DNA from: Desulfotalea sp.
Lineage (GTDB): Bacteria; Desulfobacterota; Desulfobulbia; Desulfobulbales; Desulfocapsaceae
Length of the DNA stretch: 64,000 bases
Direction: 5' to 3'
NCBI GenBank assembly: GCA_002733995.1
Contig: NVXR01000014.1
Location: forward strand, 1-64,000
The notes under the pieces are model-generated. The model saw only the letters and a list, made by a program, of their open reading frames with translations. It was not told the origin of the DNA and did no database searches. How positions within the stretch are numbered: position 1 is the first letter of the stretch; each line of letters begins with the position of its first letter. Both the position numbers and the translations under genes were made by a program. Shown piece by piece: positions 53,357 to 62,004 of the stretch.

Positions 53357-54856
53357 ATGAAAATGTTGTCAAATCCTATAAAGAGAAGAAAGTTACACAT
53401 AGCCCTATCCCTTCTTTGCGCCCTCGGCACCGTGGATGCCGTCACAGGCGGATTCGCCACCGACTCACAGGCACACGTCGCCATAGGAGGAATCCCCCCG
53501 GGATTGTCTGATGATTACTTTACCGGTGGACGCATGGGTACAGTTTTTAGCACAACCTCCCGCTGTCTTGAGTTGCCTGCACCTGCCATTGATGCTGACG
53601 AAAAACTGTCTGAAATGTTTGCCAAGGGTGAAGAAATATTTGAAGCGGATTTTGTAACCGATCCAGACGCTCCCTTTGGCGGACTTGGTCCGGTTTACAA
53701 CAACGTTTCCTGCCGAAATTGTCACCCCAACTACGGCAGAGCTCGCAGGGTAGAATCATTCAAGGACCACCAGTTTGGTAACGGTTATATCGCCTTTGTG
53801 CATACCCCAGATGGTAAGTTTGTCGACGGGTTCAAGTTTATGCTCCAAACTATGGCAACCCCGCCCTACCTTCCACCGGCAGAGGATATAGAAATAACCT
53901 GGAACAAATATGTCGACAAATACGCTAATACCTATCCCGACGGGAGCCCCTACAATGAAGGCAAACCCTATGAAGGAACGTTGATATACCCGACTGCCAA
54001 ACTGATTAACCCTCTCTATGACGACATGCCTGAGGACTATGAGGTAAGTATTGAAGGCACAATAGGTATCTTTGGAACCGGCCTGCTCGATGCCATCTCT
54101 GACCAGGATATCATAGCAGAATACGATCGTCAGCAGGCACTGGACGGGCCGATAAAAGGCAAACACGGTAGATGGATCACTGAACCCTATGACAATAAAA
54201 AACATTTGGGCAAGTTTACCACCCATAATGCCAGGGCTACCTTACAAAATGGTCCAGGATTTAACGGCAGCTACAGCGTTTACAATATAACGCGAACCGA
54301 TCGACCAAGCCTTTTCGCCTCCCAGAAATGGATCGACAAACAGGGTGAGCTGGGCTTTGATACAGCTGTTCTTACCGCCCAGCAACCAGAAGAAATGAGC
54401 CAGACTGAACTGAGCGAGCTGATGGTCTGGACACGGGGATTAGGCGTACCTGCCGCCCGAAATCTCGATGACCCGATAGTTCAAAAGGGAAAGAAGCTGT
54501 TCACAGCCCTCAGCTGTAACCAATGCCATAAGCCTACCTGGACCACCGGGCCCGAATATGAATATATCCCAGGATATGCCAATCAGAAAATCTGGCCATA
54601 TACCGATCTCCTGATGCATGACATGGGTAAGATGAATCACGGACTATCGAAGATCTTTCGAACCCCACCATTATGGGCACGGCAAATGATGAAAAATGCT
54701 GTTGATCATACCGATATGTGGCACGATCTTCGCGCCCGTGATTTTGAAGAAACAATCCTGTGGCATTTCGGCGAAGGGGATGCAGCACGAGAAGCTTTTC
54801 GCCACCTAGCCAAGAAGGATCGACAGGCACTGATCAAATTTTTAAAAGCAATTTAG
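53357..54856 (+). CDS. Di-heme oxidoreductase (DUF1111, peroxidase-like)
   Basis: A 499-residue exported protein with two heme motifs, CRNCH (about 120) and CNQCH (about 390), and the MauG/cytochrome c peroxidase-like layout of the DUF1111 family: GGLGPVYNN before the first heme and a KIFRTPPLWARQM segment after the second. DUF1111 proteins are found beside imelysins in many Gram-negatives, where they may reduce or oxidise iron for uptake. A Met-rich loop (LLMHDMGKMNH) may supply a heme ligand. Last gene of the operon. Confidence 0.88.
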   Translation: MKMLSNPIKRRKLHIALSLLCALGTVDAVTGGFATDSQAHVAIGGIPPGLSDDYFTGGRMGTVFSTTSRCLELPAPAIDADEKLSEMFAKGEEIFEADFVTDPDAPFGGLGPVYNNVSCRNCHPNYGRARRVESFKDHQFGNGYIAFVHTPDGKFVDGFKFMLQTMATPPYLPPAEDIEITWNKYVDKYANTYPDGSPYNEGKPYEGTLIYPTAKLINPLYDDMPEDYEVSIEGTIGIFGTGLLDAISDQDIIAEYDRQQALDGPIKGKHGRWITEPYDNKKHLGKFTTHNARATLQNGPGFNGSYSVYNITRTDRPSLFASQKWIDKQGELGFDTAVLTAQQPEEMSQTELSELMVWTRGLGVPAARNLDDPIVQKGKKLFTALSCNQCHKPTWTTGPEYEYIPGYANQKIWPYTDLLMHDMGKMNHGLSKIFRTPPLWARQMMKNAVDHTDMWHDLRARDFEETILWHFGEGDAAREAFRHLAKKDRQALIKFLKAI

Positions 54857-54940
54857 CTCAATATCCAGGATCTGCTGCCTCGTCCCTTTAAGGGTGTTCC
54901 CCAAGGTATTAAAGCATCCCCCCTGAATATTTTGTCCCCG

Positions 54941-54972
54941 CCCGGTCTCTTCCTCAGCAGGAAGAGACCGGG
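54941..54972. terminator. Perfect 14-bp hairpin after the di-heme gene
   Basis: CCCGGTCTCTTCCT (54941-54954) pairs fully with AGGAAGAGACCGGG (54959-54972) around CAGC. The stem is very stable; an A-rich stretch rather than T-run follows. Likely ends the imelysin operon. The rest of 54857-55163 shows nothing. Confidence 0.6.
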
Positions 54973-55163
54973 AAATAGTTGTGGTCCACATTTCGACAGT
55001 TTCCACCTGTTCAGGCTATCCCAGATCCATAGGCAAGACAGGCTAGTCCCGGTTAAAGACTTCCTTTTCCCCCAACGCCTCCTGCTATGACGACGGCTGA
55101 GATTCCCCCTTGTCTTTGCTGCATATAAATTTTTAAAAGTAAAATATTTAAATATCTTATAAT

Positions 55164-55745
55164 ATGATCCCGAAACTTATATTAACGGCATTACTCGGTG
55201 TCTCAGCTGTGCTATTTTCAAGCGAAGCACAGCCCGGTGAAAGCACCAATCAGACACTTCAGATAAACGACAAGTCTCACCATGCCAATGAGATAGATGG
55301 GATAAGCGAAGCGTCACGGCATATCGATGGATTGACCGGGGCTTCAATACAGATAGACAGCGTCAGTGGAGCAACCACCTTAAGCAGGGTAGAATGGCGA
55401 ATTGCCAAGGGACAGCAGTTGATTGACCTCGTTAATGATAAGAAAACAATCTGTCTGATATCAACCACTAACCCAGACAACACCCCCCAGATAACAAAAG
55501 TAACACCAATTTTTGAAAGTGAAGAAATTCTAAAGTTTGCCTCAGGTCTCAGCCAAACTCGAAAGAATATCGATCGAAGTGGTACTGCTATTATCACTGT
55601 CCTCTCGGGGAGCAGTAACCCCAAAAAAAGAAGGGCTGCGAGAATCTTTTTAGAACATCTAGACAAAGTTGACTCGGCGAGTCAACGCACGAAGGGGTTA
55701 CGCCTTCTTCGTATGAAAATCTTGCGCGTCCTGCCCCTTCAATAA
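55164..55745 (+). CDS. Exported protein with FMN-binding-like motif and PPOX-like domain
   Basis: A 193-residue protein with an N-terminal signal sequence (LILTALLGVSAVLFSSEA). Residues 48-72 repeat short I-D-x-x-S/T-GA units (IDGLTGASIQIDSVSGATTL), recalling the DxxSGAT motif where FMN is attached in RnfG/NqrC-type domains. The second half resembles a pyridoxamine-phosphate-oxidase-like barrel (KTICLISTTNPDNTPQITKV). No ribosome site is visible, and TATAAT overlaps the start ATG, so either the message is leaderless or the annotation of the start is wrong. Low certainty on function. Confidence 0.5.
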   Translation: MIPKLILTALLGVSAVLFSSEAQPGESTNQTLQINDKSHHANEIDGISEASRHIDGLTGASIQIDSVSGATTLSRVEWRIAKGQQLIDLVNDKKTICLISTTNPDNTPQITKVTPIFESEEILKFASGLSQTRKNIDRSGTAIITVLSGSSNPKKRRAARIFLEHLDKVDSASQRTKGLRLLRMKILRVLPLQ

Positions 55746-55880
55746 CACCGGGATTTGCTACTGGGAGATCTGAATCCGTTGGTTTACTCTTATATTTTGG
55801 CTTTTTTCGTTATCAGCAAGAAATTACCTTTAACAAGTCAACAGACTCAAATCAGACAGCAGCTCCCTTCCCACGAAAAC

Positions 55881-56894
55881 CTATATTTTTCTCGCCGCCA
55901 GCAACAGGCAACGCGTTTCATCCGACTCTGATACCACAAAATCTCCAAAACCAGCCGTTGTGAGTACCTCTCTCAATTCAGCTTCGGAGATATGATGTCC
56001 CGAATATCCGGCCAGTCGTGTTGTAAGTTCAAGCACAGAGGCTGAAAGCGAAGGGGGCATACCTTCATCCTTATACATATGATTTGAGACAAAATATCCG
56101 CCGGATTTCAGCGACCCTGCTATTTTCTCGACCACTGATAGTAGAGTACCACTCCAATCATAAAGAACGTGGGAAGCCAGCACCAAATCGTAATCTGTAC
56201 CTAAAAGATCATCTGATTCTAAGTCAACAGACCGCACAGAGATAGACTCTCCATAACCCATCTCAGTATGGACATTTGCCGCTTGTTTCAGTAGGCCAGG
56301 CAAATCACAGACAACAGCCTGCAACCTCGGGTTCTCATCAATCAGTCCCATTGAATAAAAGCCGTGATTACCGCCGACATCGCACATTTTTTCAAATTCG
56401 AAAAACCCTGACAGGGCCTTAATGAACGCAACAGCATTTTGAAGGGAGCCATGGAGAGAAGTGGTACCAAGCATCTTGACGGTATGAACAGACAGCCACT
56501 CTTCACTATCCCACCGCTCAGGATTACCAGTATTTTTAATCAATTCAGGAATATTTTGTAACATTTTTATGTTAAATCCCGTTGTCATTTCAACATATGG
56601 TCCTTGATAGGCAGGTGCAGTGCTGACCAGATACTCAGAAGCTACCTTAGTATTCAGGTATTCATTACTCTCTTTTACAACAAGTCCCAAGGCAACGAGA
56701 CAATCGAGCAGCGCCTCTGTTCGGTTGGCTGTAGCAGCAATCAACTGAGCCACCACCGAGAAGCTCACCGCTTTCTTATCCAGATGATCAAACACCTTCA
56801 TATCCACGGCCGCAGCCAGAATAAAGGAGTTCATCCCCTGGTGTACAATGTCAGCAACAGGCCTGAAAGACTCTTTTAACTTAGGGATTTGCAT
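55881..56894 (-). CDS. SAM-dependent O-methyltransferase (family 2)
   Basis: About 337 residues. A winged-helix dimer domain covers residues 1-95; the methyltransferase fold follows with a SAM loop (CDVGGNHGFYSMGL, about 175-190), DLPGLL and a later HVLYDWSG segment in place of the catalytic His/Asp region. This is the layout of acetylserotonin/caffeate-type methyltransferases and of related bacterial enzymes. The substrate is unknown. ATG 56894 is used because GGAGG lies before it; upstream in-frame sequence to 56969 is probably leader. Two 12-base TTTACGTC-N-AAA direct repeats (56911 and 56925) lie just upstream and may be regulatory. Confidence 0.8.
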   Translation of the reverse strand: MQIPKLKESFRPVADIVHQGMNSFILAAAVDMKVFDHLDKKAVSFSVVAQLIAATANRTEALLDCLVALGLVVKESNEYLNTKVASEYLVSTAPAYQGPYVEMTTGFNIKMLQNIPELIKNTGNPERWDSEEWLSVHTVKMLGTTSLHGSLQNAVAFIKALSGFFEFEKMCDVGGNHGFYSMGLIDENPRLQAVVCDLPGLLKQAANVHTEMGYGESISVRSVDLESDDLLGTDYDLVLASHVLYDWSGTLLSVVEKIAGSLKSGGYFVSNHMYKDEGMPPSLSASVLELTTRLAGYSGHHISEAELREVLTTAGFGDFVVSESDETRCLLLAARKI

Positions 56895-57037
56895 CGAAAA
56901 CCTCCAAATATTTACGTCTAAATGTTTACGTCCAAACAGGAAGAGAATGAGCCAACAAACGGCAGACACCCACCTGCCACAATAGCATTAATCGCGCAGC
57001 ATCACCGCTTTAGTATAGTACAATCAATTTTCACAAA

Positions 57038-57080
57038 TGTGACACAGGTCACAGAATGAAGACAAAAAACAAAGTATATT
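57038..57080 (+). promoter_or_regulatory. Crp-type operator and promoter
   Basis: TGTGACACAGGTCACA (57038-57053) is a palindrome with one imperfect pair. TATATT (57075-57080) lies 21 bases later, putting the centre about 41.5 bases before the start. It lies between the methyltransferase gene (minus) and the gene at 57245 (plus). The following leader has a hairpin ACCGAG-GTTT-CTCGGT (57123-57138). Nothing else is seen in this gap. Confidence 0.68.
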
Positions 57081-57244
57081 AGTTTTGGATCTTTAGGGGA
57101 GCATTGCACGTTTCACTGCTTTACCGAGGTTTCTCGGTCGACTTGATGCTCTCGATCGCCAGCCTGAAGGTAATACAAGGTTCGTGATGGTACGGACCAC
57201 CACCTTCGGCTAGACGTGTTACTCAAACTTTCTTTATAGAACCA

Positions 57245-57754
57245 ATGAAATTCGTTGATAAACAGATAAAAACGCGTGTTGGTCTTGCAGATGACAGAGA
57301 CTTCGTGTTGGCAGTAACAATACTGCTCTTAGCAATCTGGTGTACAGTGCTGACAATAGGCAGATACTCAACTGAAACGGATACATTTGCAGCAAATTAT
57401 CAGCAGCTATCTCTGTGGATTTTGCTCATCGGAGGCGCATGTTCAATTTTTCTTTTTCTATTATCCGTTTATTTGTTTTTTCTATACTACGTTTCCAACA
57501 TCAAATTGTCTTTTTTAGAGATCAATGGAGATGAGTTAATCTGGCCCAAGGGATTATTTTTATCGCAAAATAATGTCGTTGCTTTAAAAGATATCCGAAG
57601 TGTTCATTTGCTTAAAAAAAATGGACTTGAACTGTTAATAATTAAAACTCTGTCAAAAAAGTACACCCTCTCAAGAAAAATGATGTTTCGAAACGGTGCC
57701 TACCAAGAAATTTGTGGAATGGTTCAAGAAGTGGCGTTACTCAACAAAAGATAA
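57245..57754 (+). CDS. Two-helix membrane protein with PH-like domain
   Basis: A 169-residue protein: two hydrophobic helices in residues 18-80 (AVTILLLAIWCTVLTIG and LLIGGACSIFLFLLSVYLFF) followed by a compact beta-rich domain (LSFLEINGDELIWPKGLFLS and VALKDIRSVHLLKK) of the kind called bacterial PH-like. No enzyme motif is present. Unusual for its long structured leader and Crp-type promoter. Function unknown. Confidence 0.65.
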   Translation: MKFVDKQIKTRVGLADDRDFVLAVTILLLAIWCTVLTIGRYSTETDTFAANYQQLSLWILLIGGACSIFLFLLSVYLFFLYYVSNIKLSFLEINGDELIWPKGLFLSQNNVVALKDIRSVHLLKKNGLELLIIKTLSKKYTLSRKMMFRNGAYQEICGMVQEVALLNKR

Positions 57755-57893
57755 CAATGAAACGGCGTGAATATCTGGTAAAAACTAGGCCGATTATAGT
57801 GTAAAGGGTCCCCCTTTCCGGGCAACAGCTCGTCCCGAAAAGAGGGAAAAAAGTGAGGAGAGACCTGTGTACAGCCCAGTATCCCAACCCCTA

Positions 57894-58211
57894 TTATTTA
57901 GTCTCAAGTTCTTCCATACGAGCCTTCATTTCGTCAAGAGATCGCTGTAGTTCAACAACGGTTGTCTTGAGCGACTCATTTTCTACATCAGCCGCCGACA
58001 TTCGAGCACCCTCATTAACAAAATTTGCCTGGAATGCCCCGCTTCGTCGTCCACCTCTTCCTTGGTTTCCACTTTGAAAACCACAGCGTTTGCCCATTCC
58101 CCTGCCAAATCCGCTCTCTTGATTGAATTCAACATTCGAAGTACAATTCCCTTGAGCTCTACCTGTTCTAGAGCCTCTTCCCTCTGGTCCTGATCTATCT
58201 AATCCTGGCAT
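57894..58211 (-). CDS. DUF5320-type protein
   Basis: A 105-residue protein with GGAGGG before ATG 58211. It starts MPGLDRSGPEGRGSRTGRAQ and has a Gly/Arg/Phe-rich first half with one Cys in GNCTS, and a helical coiled-coil end (VVELQRSLDEMKARMEELE). This is the DUF5320 pattern common in anaerobes beside NifX/NifB-type or MinD-like ATPase genes of the ORP group. Here those partners are missing. Last gene of a three-gene minus-strand unit with the 50-residue protein and DUF134. Confidence 0.8.
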   Translation of the reverse strand: MPGLDRSGPEGRGSRTGRAQGNCTSNVEFNQESGFGRGMGKRCGFQSGNQGRGGRRSGAFQANFVNEGARMSAADVENESLKTTVVELQRSLDEMKARMEELETK

Positions 58212-58252
58212 TTAATTCCCTCCATTGTATTGTGTCTTTCTGTTTTGGACTA

Positions 58253-58405
58253 TCAGTTACTGCTACGTCCATTAGCATGTCTTCTTGCACCACCATTACA
58301 AGCCTGGCTGCAAAAATCTAAACATCCACTTTTCCGGTTGCAGTTTCCCTGTCTCCCACTACTTTTTACGTCTCGGGTGTGTCCCGATTTATGTTGCTTT
58401 CGCAT
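58253..58405 (-). CDS. 50-residue Cys-containing basic protein
   Basis: A short gene with a very strong ribosome site (AAGGAGGTGAGGTG) directly before ATG 58405. The product is basic and has five Cys in a CLDFCSQAC-type and NCNRKSGC setting, which could bind a metal or iron-sulfur cluster. It lies between the DUF134 and DUF5320 genes. Such small Cys-rich proteins accompany ORP-type clusters; otherwise not recognised. Confidence 0.7.
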   Translation of the reverse strand: MRKQHKSGHTRDVKSSGRQGNCNRKSGCLDFCSQACNGGARRHANGRSSN

Positions 58406-58424
58406 CACCTCACCTCCTTGTGAG

Positions 58425-58763
58425 TTATCTGTTCCCTCGTCCGCCGCCTCTGTGCATGTGCCGTTTACAGCCCATGCCCCGTAACTCGTAATTGCCTCCG
58501 GTAATCTTCAACTCTTTACCTGTTACCAGAGCGTTTGCAACGGTTGACCGGGCTTTAGCCAGCAATCTGCCAAAAGTATGTCTAGAGACTCCCATCATGA
58601 TTGCTGCACTTTCTTGATCCAAGTGCTCAAAATCGCTTAAGCGAATTGCTTCAAATTCTTCTACAGTCATCAAGACTTCCCCGGTAATCTTTACCCCCCT
58701 TGGCACAAATGCGGCCATGACAGGATAAGCAGATACGTATCTTGGTTTTGTCGGTCTCGGCAT
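58425..58763 (-). CDS. DUF134-family DNA-binding protein
   Basis: About 112 residues. It starts MPRPTKPRYV, the typical DUF134 beginning, and has a helix-turn-helix like sigma region 4 at about residues 40-75 (LDQESAAIMMGVSRHTFGRLLAKAR). The tail has Cys and His (GMGCKRHMHRGGG), a possible metal site. ATG 58763 follows GGAG; the frame is open further upstream. Two palindromes in front suggest self-control. Leads the unit with the small Cys protein and DUF5320. Confidence 0.85.
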   Translation of the reverse strand: MPRPTKPRYVSAYPVMAAFVPRGVKITGEVLMTVEEFEAIRLSDFEHLDQESAAIMMGVSRHTFGRLLAKARSTVANALVTGKELKITGGNYELRGMGCKRHMHRGGGRGNR

Positions 58764-58773
58764 AATCGCTCCT

Positions 58774-58846
58774 TTATGATCATATGAGCATAACCTAAAC
58801 ATACCCCTGCAATTACGCAAGTACTATTTCGCTCATATGAGCATAA
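58774..58846. promoter_or_regulatory. Two CATATGAGCATAA palindromic operators upstream of DUF134 gene
   Basis: The first (58774-58793) is a 20-base palindrome with one mismatch pair; the second has the perfect 12-base palindrome GCTCATATGAGC (58831-58842). CATATGAGCATAA occurs in both, 53 bases apart. They flank the probable promoter of the minus-strand DUF134 gene and may be bound by its product. Confidence 0.6.
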
Positions 58847-59010
58847 TAGCTTTTTAAATCGTTGCTTACTTGCAGCAAAAAGAAGTTCGGGGACAATAGA
58901 CAAATTCATATCCACAATTCAACTTGGTGGCGTCTGACTGTTCTGGGATAAAGACAAGAGTAATGGCAAAAAGCGCAAGGGGAAGAAAGAGGAGACTATT
59001 TGTTAGAAAC

Positions 59011-59050
59011 TGTGATTTGAATCACAACAACATTCTACATTAGATATAAT
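59011..59050 (+). promoter_or_regulatory. Crp-type operator and promoter of methyltransferase gene
   Basis: TGTGATTTGAATCACA (59011-59026) is a near-perfect palindrome; TATAAT (59045-59050) follows 18 bases later. The centre is about 39 bases before the expected start. The gene at 59105 follows. Confidence 0.68.
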
Positions 59051-59104
59051 AGTAGTTATGAGCAAATGCTTCATACTAACTGTAAAAGTGAGGAGGAATC
59101 TACC

Positions 59105-59728
59105 ATGGAAAAGGAACAGTACTGGTCACGATTTGCACAGGATTTCGAAAAAAGAAATCTCTATGTCGTCGGCATAAATGATTTATCTATAGTTCAGAAC
59201 AAGGTTGCACAGCAAAAGAATTTAAAAATGACCTTAGAATTAGGCTGTGGAGACGGCGCTTATTCAAAGATTTTAACAAAGGAGGCAAGCCAGTTAACCG
59301 CCACAGACTTTTCGGATGACATGGTAGGTGTCGCAACAGTCAAACTGGATGCATATGACAACATCAACGTAGAGAAGGCAAATTGTCTGGATCTACCATA
59401 TCCTGACAAGGTTTTTGATACCATCTTCATGGCGAACCTTTTACACGTTATCCCCACCCCGGAAAAATCAATCCACGAATGTAAAAGAGTATTAAAAAAA
59501 GACGGCAAGTTAATAGTTCTTAGCTTTACCCAAGAGGGGATGACGGTAATAAATAAGATTTGCATGATCTACCGTTACATTAAAACGTATGGTAAACCAT
59601 CGCCTTTAGCCCAAACTCTAACTGTAAATAAAACAGAAGCAATGCTCAGTGCTGGTGGTTTTCACATTGAAGAATCAGCACTCATAGGCAAGAAAACGAA
59701 GGCGATTTTCATTGTAGGTAGTTGTTGA
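59105..59728 (+). CDS. Class I SAM-dependent methyltransferase
   Basis: About 207 residues. The SAM-binding loop is LELGCGDGAYSKIL (about 43-56), followed by TATDFSDDM and a late NLLHVIPTPEKSIHE segment, the pattern of small UbiE/Methyltransf_11-type enzymes. AGGAGG lies before ATG 59105, so the longer frame from 59066 is unlikely. The substrate is not evident. Single gene with its own promoter and terminator. Confidence 0.82.
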   Translation: MEKEQYWSRFAQDFEKRNLYVVGINDLSIVQNKVAQQKNLKMTLELGCGDGAYSKILTKEASQLTATDFSDDMVGVATVKLDAYDNINVEKANCLDLPYPDKVFDTIFMANLLHVIPTPEKSIHECKRVLKKDGKLIVLSFTQEGMTVINKICMIYRYIKTYGKPSPLAQTLTVNKTEAMLSAGGFHIEESALIGKKTKAIFIVGSC

Positions 59729-59759
59729 ACAGTAAGGGGTATTCCTTTTTAGACAAACG

Positions 59760-59793
59760 AAAGCCTCCAACCGTATTGCACGGTGGAGGCTTT
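59760..59793. terminator. Strong bidirectional terminator
   Basis: AAAGCCTCCA (59760-59769) pairs with TGGAGGCTTT (59784-59793), extended by CCGT/ACGG inside, and is bounded by A-rich and T-rich sequence. It separates the convergent methyltransferase and feoB genes. Confidence 0.85.
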
Positions 59794-59869
59794 CTCTTTC
59801 TCTGTTGGTCGCCGGGCTTAAAGAAATAAACCAGACTACATCAACAGCTGATCCTTTTACGAAACGGGA

Positions 59870-62002
59870 TTAACAACAATCTCTTCGTACAGGTGGGGGA
59901 AATACGACTGTCTGAGTCGCTCGCTCTTTCTTTCCAATAACATACAAGGTGCCATATATTGCCAGCAAGACGACAAAAGAGATAGCTATGTAAAAGAGAC
60001 TATGCCCCTCTGCTACCTGATAAAACAAGGTGGCAACAGACCAGGCCAAAGCAGTAGAATACAAGGCCATGACACCAGCGTAAAACCCTCCCATCTCCTG
60101 ACGCGCAGCACCAACAACGGCTAGACAAGGAAAATACATAAGAACAAAAAGCAGGTATGCAAAAGCAGAAAAAACTGTAAAATGGGTAGCTATCTGTCGA
60201 TATACAGAAGCTCCAGAACCTATTTCTTCGGAGATGGTTGCACTATCTTCTGTGATCAGGCCAATGCCAAGAAGATCGAATGAACTGACAACTCCAATCA
60301 AGCCATCTTTAACAGTCGTTAAAGCCTCTACAACTGTACCTCCAATATCCAGACCACCGTCCTCCTCTTCAACCGCATCCAGACCAGCCTGTGGGTCCAT
60401 GGTCGCATACAGTGAATTTATGGTGCCGACAATTGCTTCTTTAGCAAAAAGGCCGGTAAACAGAGCAACAGAAGCTGGCCAGTTATCTTCACTAATACCA
60501 ATAGGAATGAAAACAGGACCGATTGCTTTCCCAGCATAAGCAAGAAAAGAGGTCTGTGAATCTTCATTACCAAAGGTGATCTCGCCGTCATCCATGCCAA
60601 GCGAATTAAGAATACTCAGTACAAAAACAGCAGCAACTACAATAACTCCGGCTCTTTTTATAAAATTACTTGTCCTCCACATACCACTTTTAATAACAGC
60701 GCCGATGCGGGGTGTGTGATAGAGGGGCAGATCCATGATGAAATTGGATGCCGTTCCTTTAAACAGGGTATTTTTCAAGAAATAACCTGTAAGTATTGCC
60801 ATAAATAATCCAGATAGATATATCAGAAAAACAGCAAGACCTGAATAGGCACCAAACAAGGCGGCACAAAATAGGGCATAAACGGGTAAACGTGCTCCAC
60901 AAGACATAAACGGAGCCATAAAGATAGTCATAAACCTATCTCTTTTATTGGTCAAAGTTCTGGCTGCCATAATAGCAGGAACAGTACAACCGAAGCCGAC
61001 AACCATTGGAATAAAAGCCGAGCCGGGGAGACCAATTTTTCTCATAAAACGATCGGCAACAACTCCTACCCTTGCCATATAACCTAAGTCTTCTAAAATC
61101 GCCAAAGCGAGAAACATAAAAAAGACAACAGGAACAAAAGTAGCAACGGTTTGACCTCCAGCCCCCACTCCTGTGACTAAGGCAATCACCCATTCCGGAC
61201 CATTCACTAAGCCGATTAGAGCTGTTGGGATGTCAACGAAAAGAAGCCCGCCAATAATATCAAAAAAATCAATAAAAACCGAACCTAAACCAATTGCGAA
61301 CCAAAAAGTGACGAACATCGCACCGAGAAAGATCGGAATCCCCGCAAATCGATTCATAACAACACTATCTACCCGATTTGTGAAATTTTCCCGTCTATCT
61401 TTTTTCTCTTTCACAACCAGATCGTTAATACTATCAATATGTTGAAATCTTTCTACAGTACCGACAACATCTTCTCTTGCGACATGTGTCTCATGCTCTG
61501 GCAAGGATTCGATACTTTTTTCAATCAATTTAACCGCATTGGCGACGCTCTTTTTATCCACTGCAACCACAGGGATTACAGGAAGCTGAAGCTCTTCACT
61601 GAGCTTTTCTATATCTATAACCAAACCTTCACTCTCAGCCACATCCAGCATATTAAGCAAAACGATGATCTGATTGGTTCTATCCTTGAGATCCATGGTG
61701 AGATAAAGATTTCGTGTCAGGTTCGTAGCATCAACCACATTGATAATGAGATCGTATTTGCCACTGCGTATAACACGTTCAGCAATCTTTTGATCTTCAG
61801 AATCTGGACTCAGATTATATGTACCTGGTAGATCAACAAGCTCAATCCGACTGCCTTGAAGTGGGAAAGTTCCCTCTATTTTCTCAACAGTCACTCCCGG
61901 CCAGTTACCAACCTTATTTCTGGCTCCTGTGAGGCTGTTAAATAGAGTTGTTTTCCCACAGTTTGGTACACCTGCAATGGCTATTCGTTCAACTTTATGC
62001 AT
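59870..62002 (-). CDS. feoB: Ferrous iron transporter FeoB
   Basis: A 710-residue protein. The cytoplasmic GTPase domain has G1 GVPNCGKTTLFN (10-21), G3 DLPGTY and G4 NMLD; a helical GDI-like segment follows, then about eight membrane helices in two Gate-type repeats (VGFGCTVPAIMAARTL and later FTGLFAKEAIVGTIN). Cys in the first Gate is kept. The tail ends in RRDCC. It imports Fe2+ under anoxic conditions. Its stop lies 77 bases from the strong terminator, and the feoA gene begins two bases before it in the same unit. Confidence 0.95.
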   Translation of the reverse strand: MHKVERIAIAGVPNCGKTTLFNSLTGARNKVGNWPGVTVEKIEGTFPLQGSRIELVDLPGTYNLSPDSEDQKIAERVIRSGKYDLIINVVDATNLTRNLYLTMDLKDRTNQIIVLLNMLDVAESEGLVIDIEKLSEELQLPVIPVVAVDKKSVANAVKLIEKSIESLPEHETHVAREDVVGTVERFQHIDSINDLVVKEKKDRRENFTNRVDSVVMNRFAGIPIFLGAMFVTFWFAIGLGSVFIDFFDIIGGLLFVDIPTALIGLVNGPEWVIALVTGVGAGGQTVATFVPVVFFMFLALAILEDLGYMARVGVVADRFMRKIGLPGSAFIPMVVGFGCTVPAIMAARTLTNKRDRFMTIFMAPFMSCGARLPVYALFCAALFGAYSGLAVFLIYLSGLFMAILTGYFLKNTLFKGTASNFIMDLPLYHTPRIGAVIKSGMWRTSNFIKRAGVIVVAAVFVLSILNSLGMDDGEITFGNEDSQTSFLAYAGKAIGPVFIPIGISEDNWPASVALFTGLFAKEAIVGTINSLYATMDPQAGLDAVEEEDGGLDIGGTVVEALTTVKDGLIGVVSSFDLLGIGLITEDSATISEEIGSGASVYRQIATHFTVFSAFAYLLFVLMYFPCLAVVGAARQEMGGFYAGVMALYSTALAWSVATLFYQVAEGHSLFYIAISFVVLLAIYGTLYVIGKKERATQTVVFPPPVRRDCC

Positions 62003-62004
62003 TT

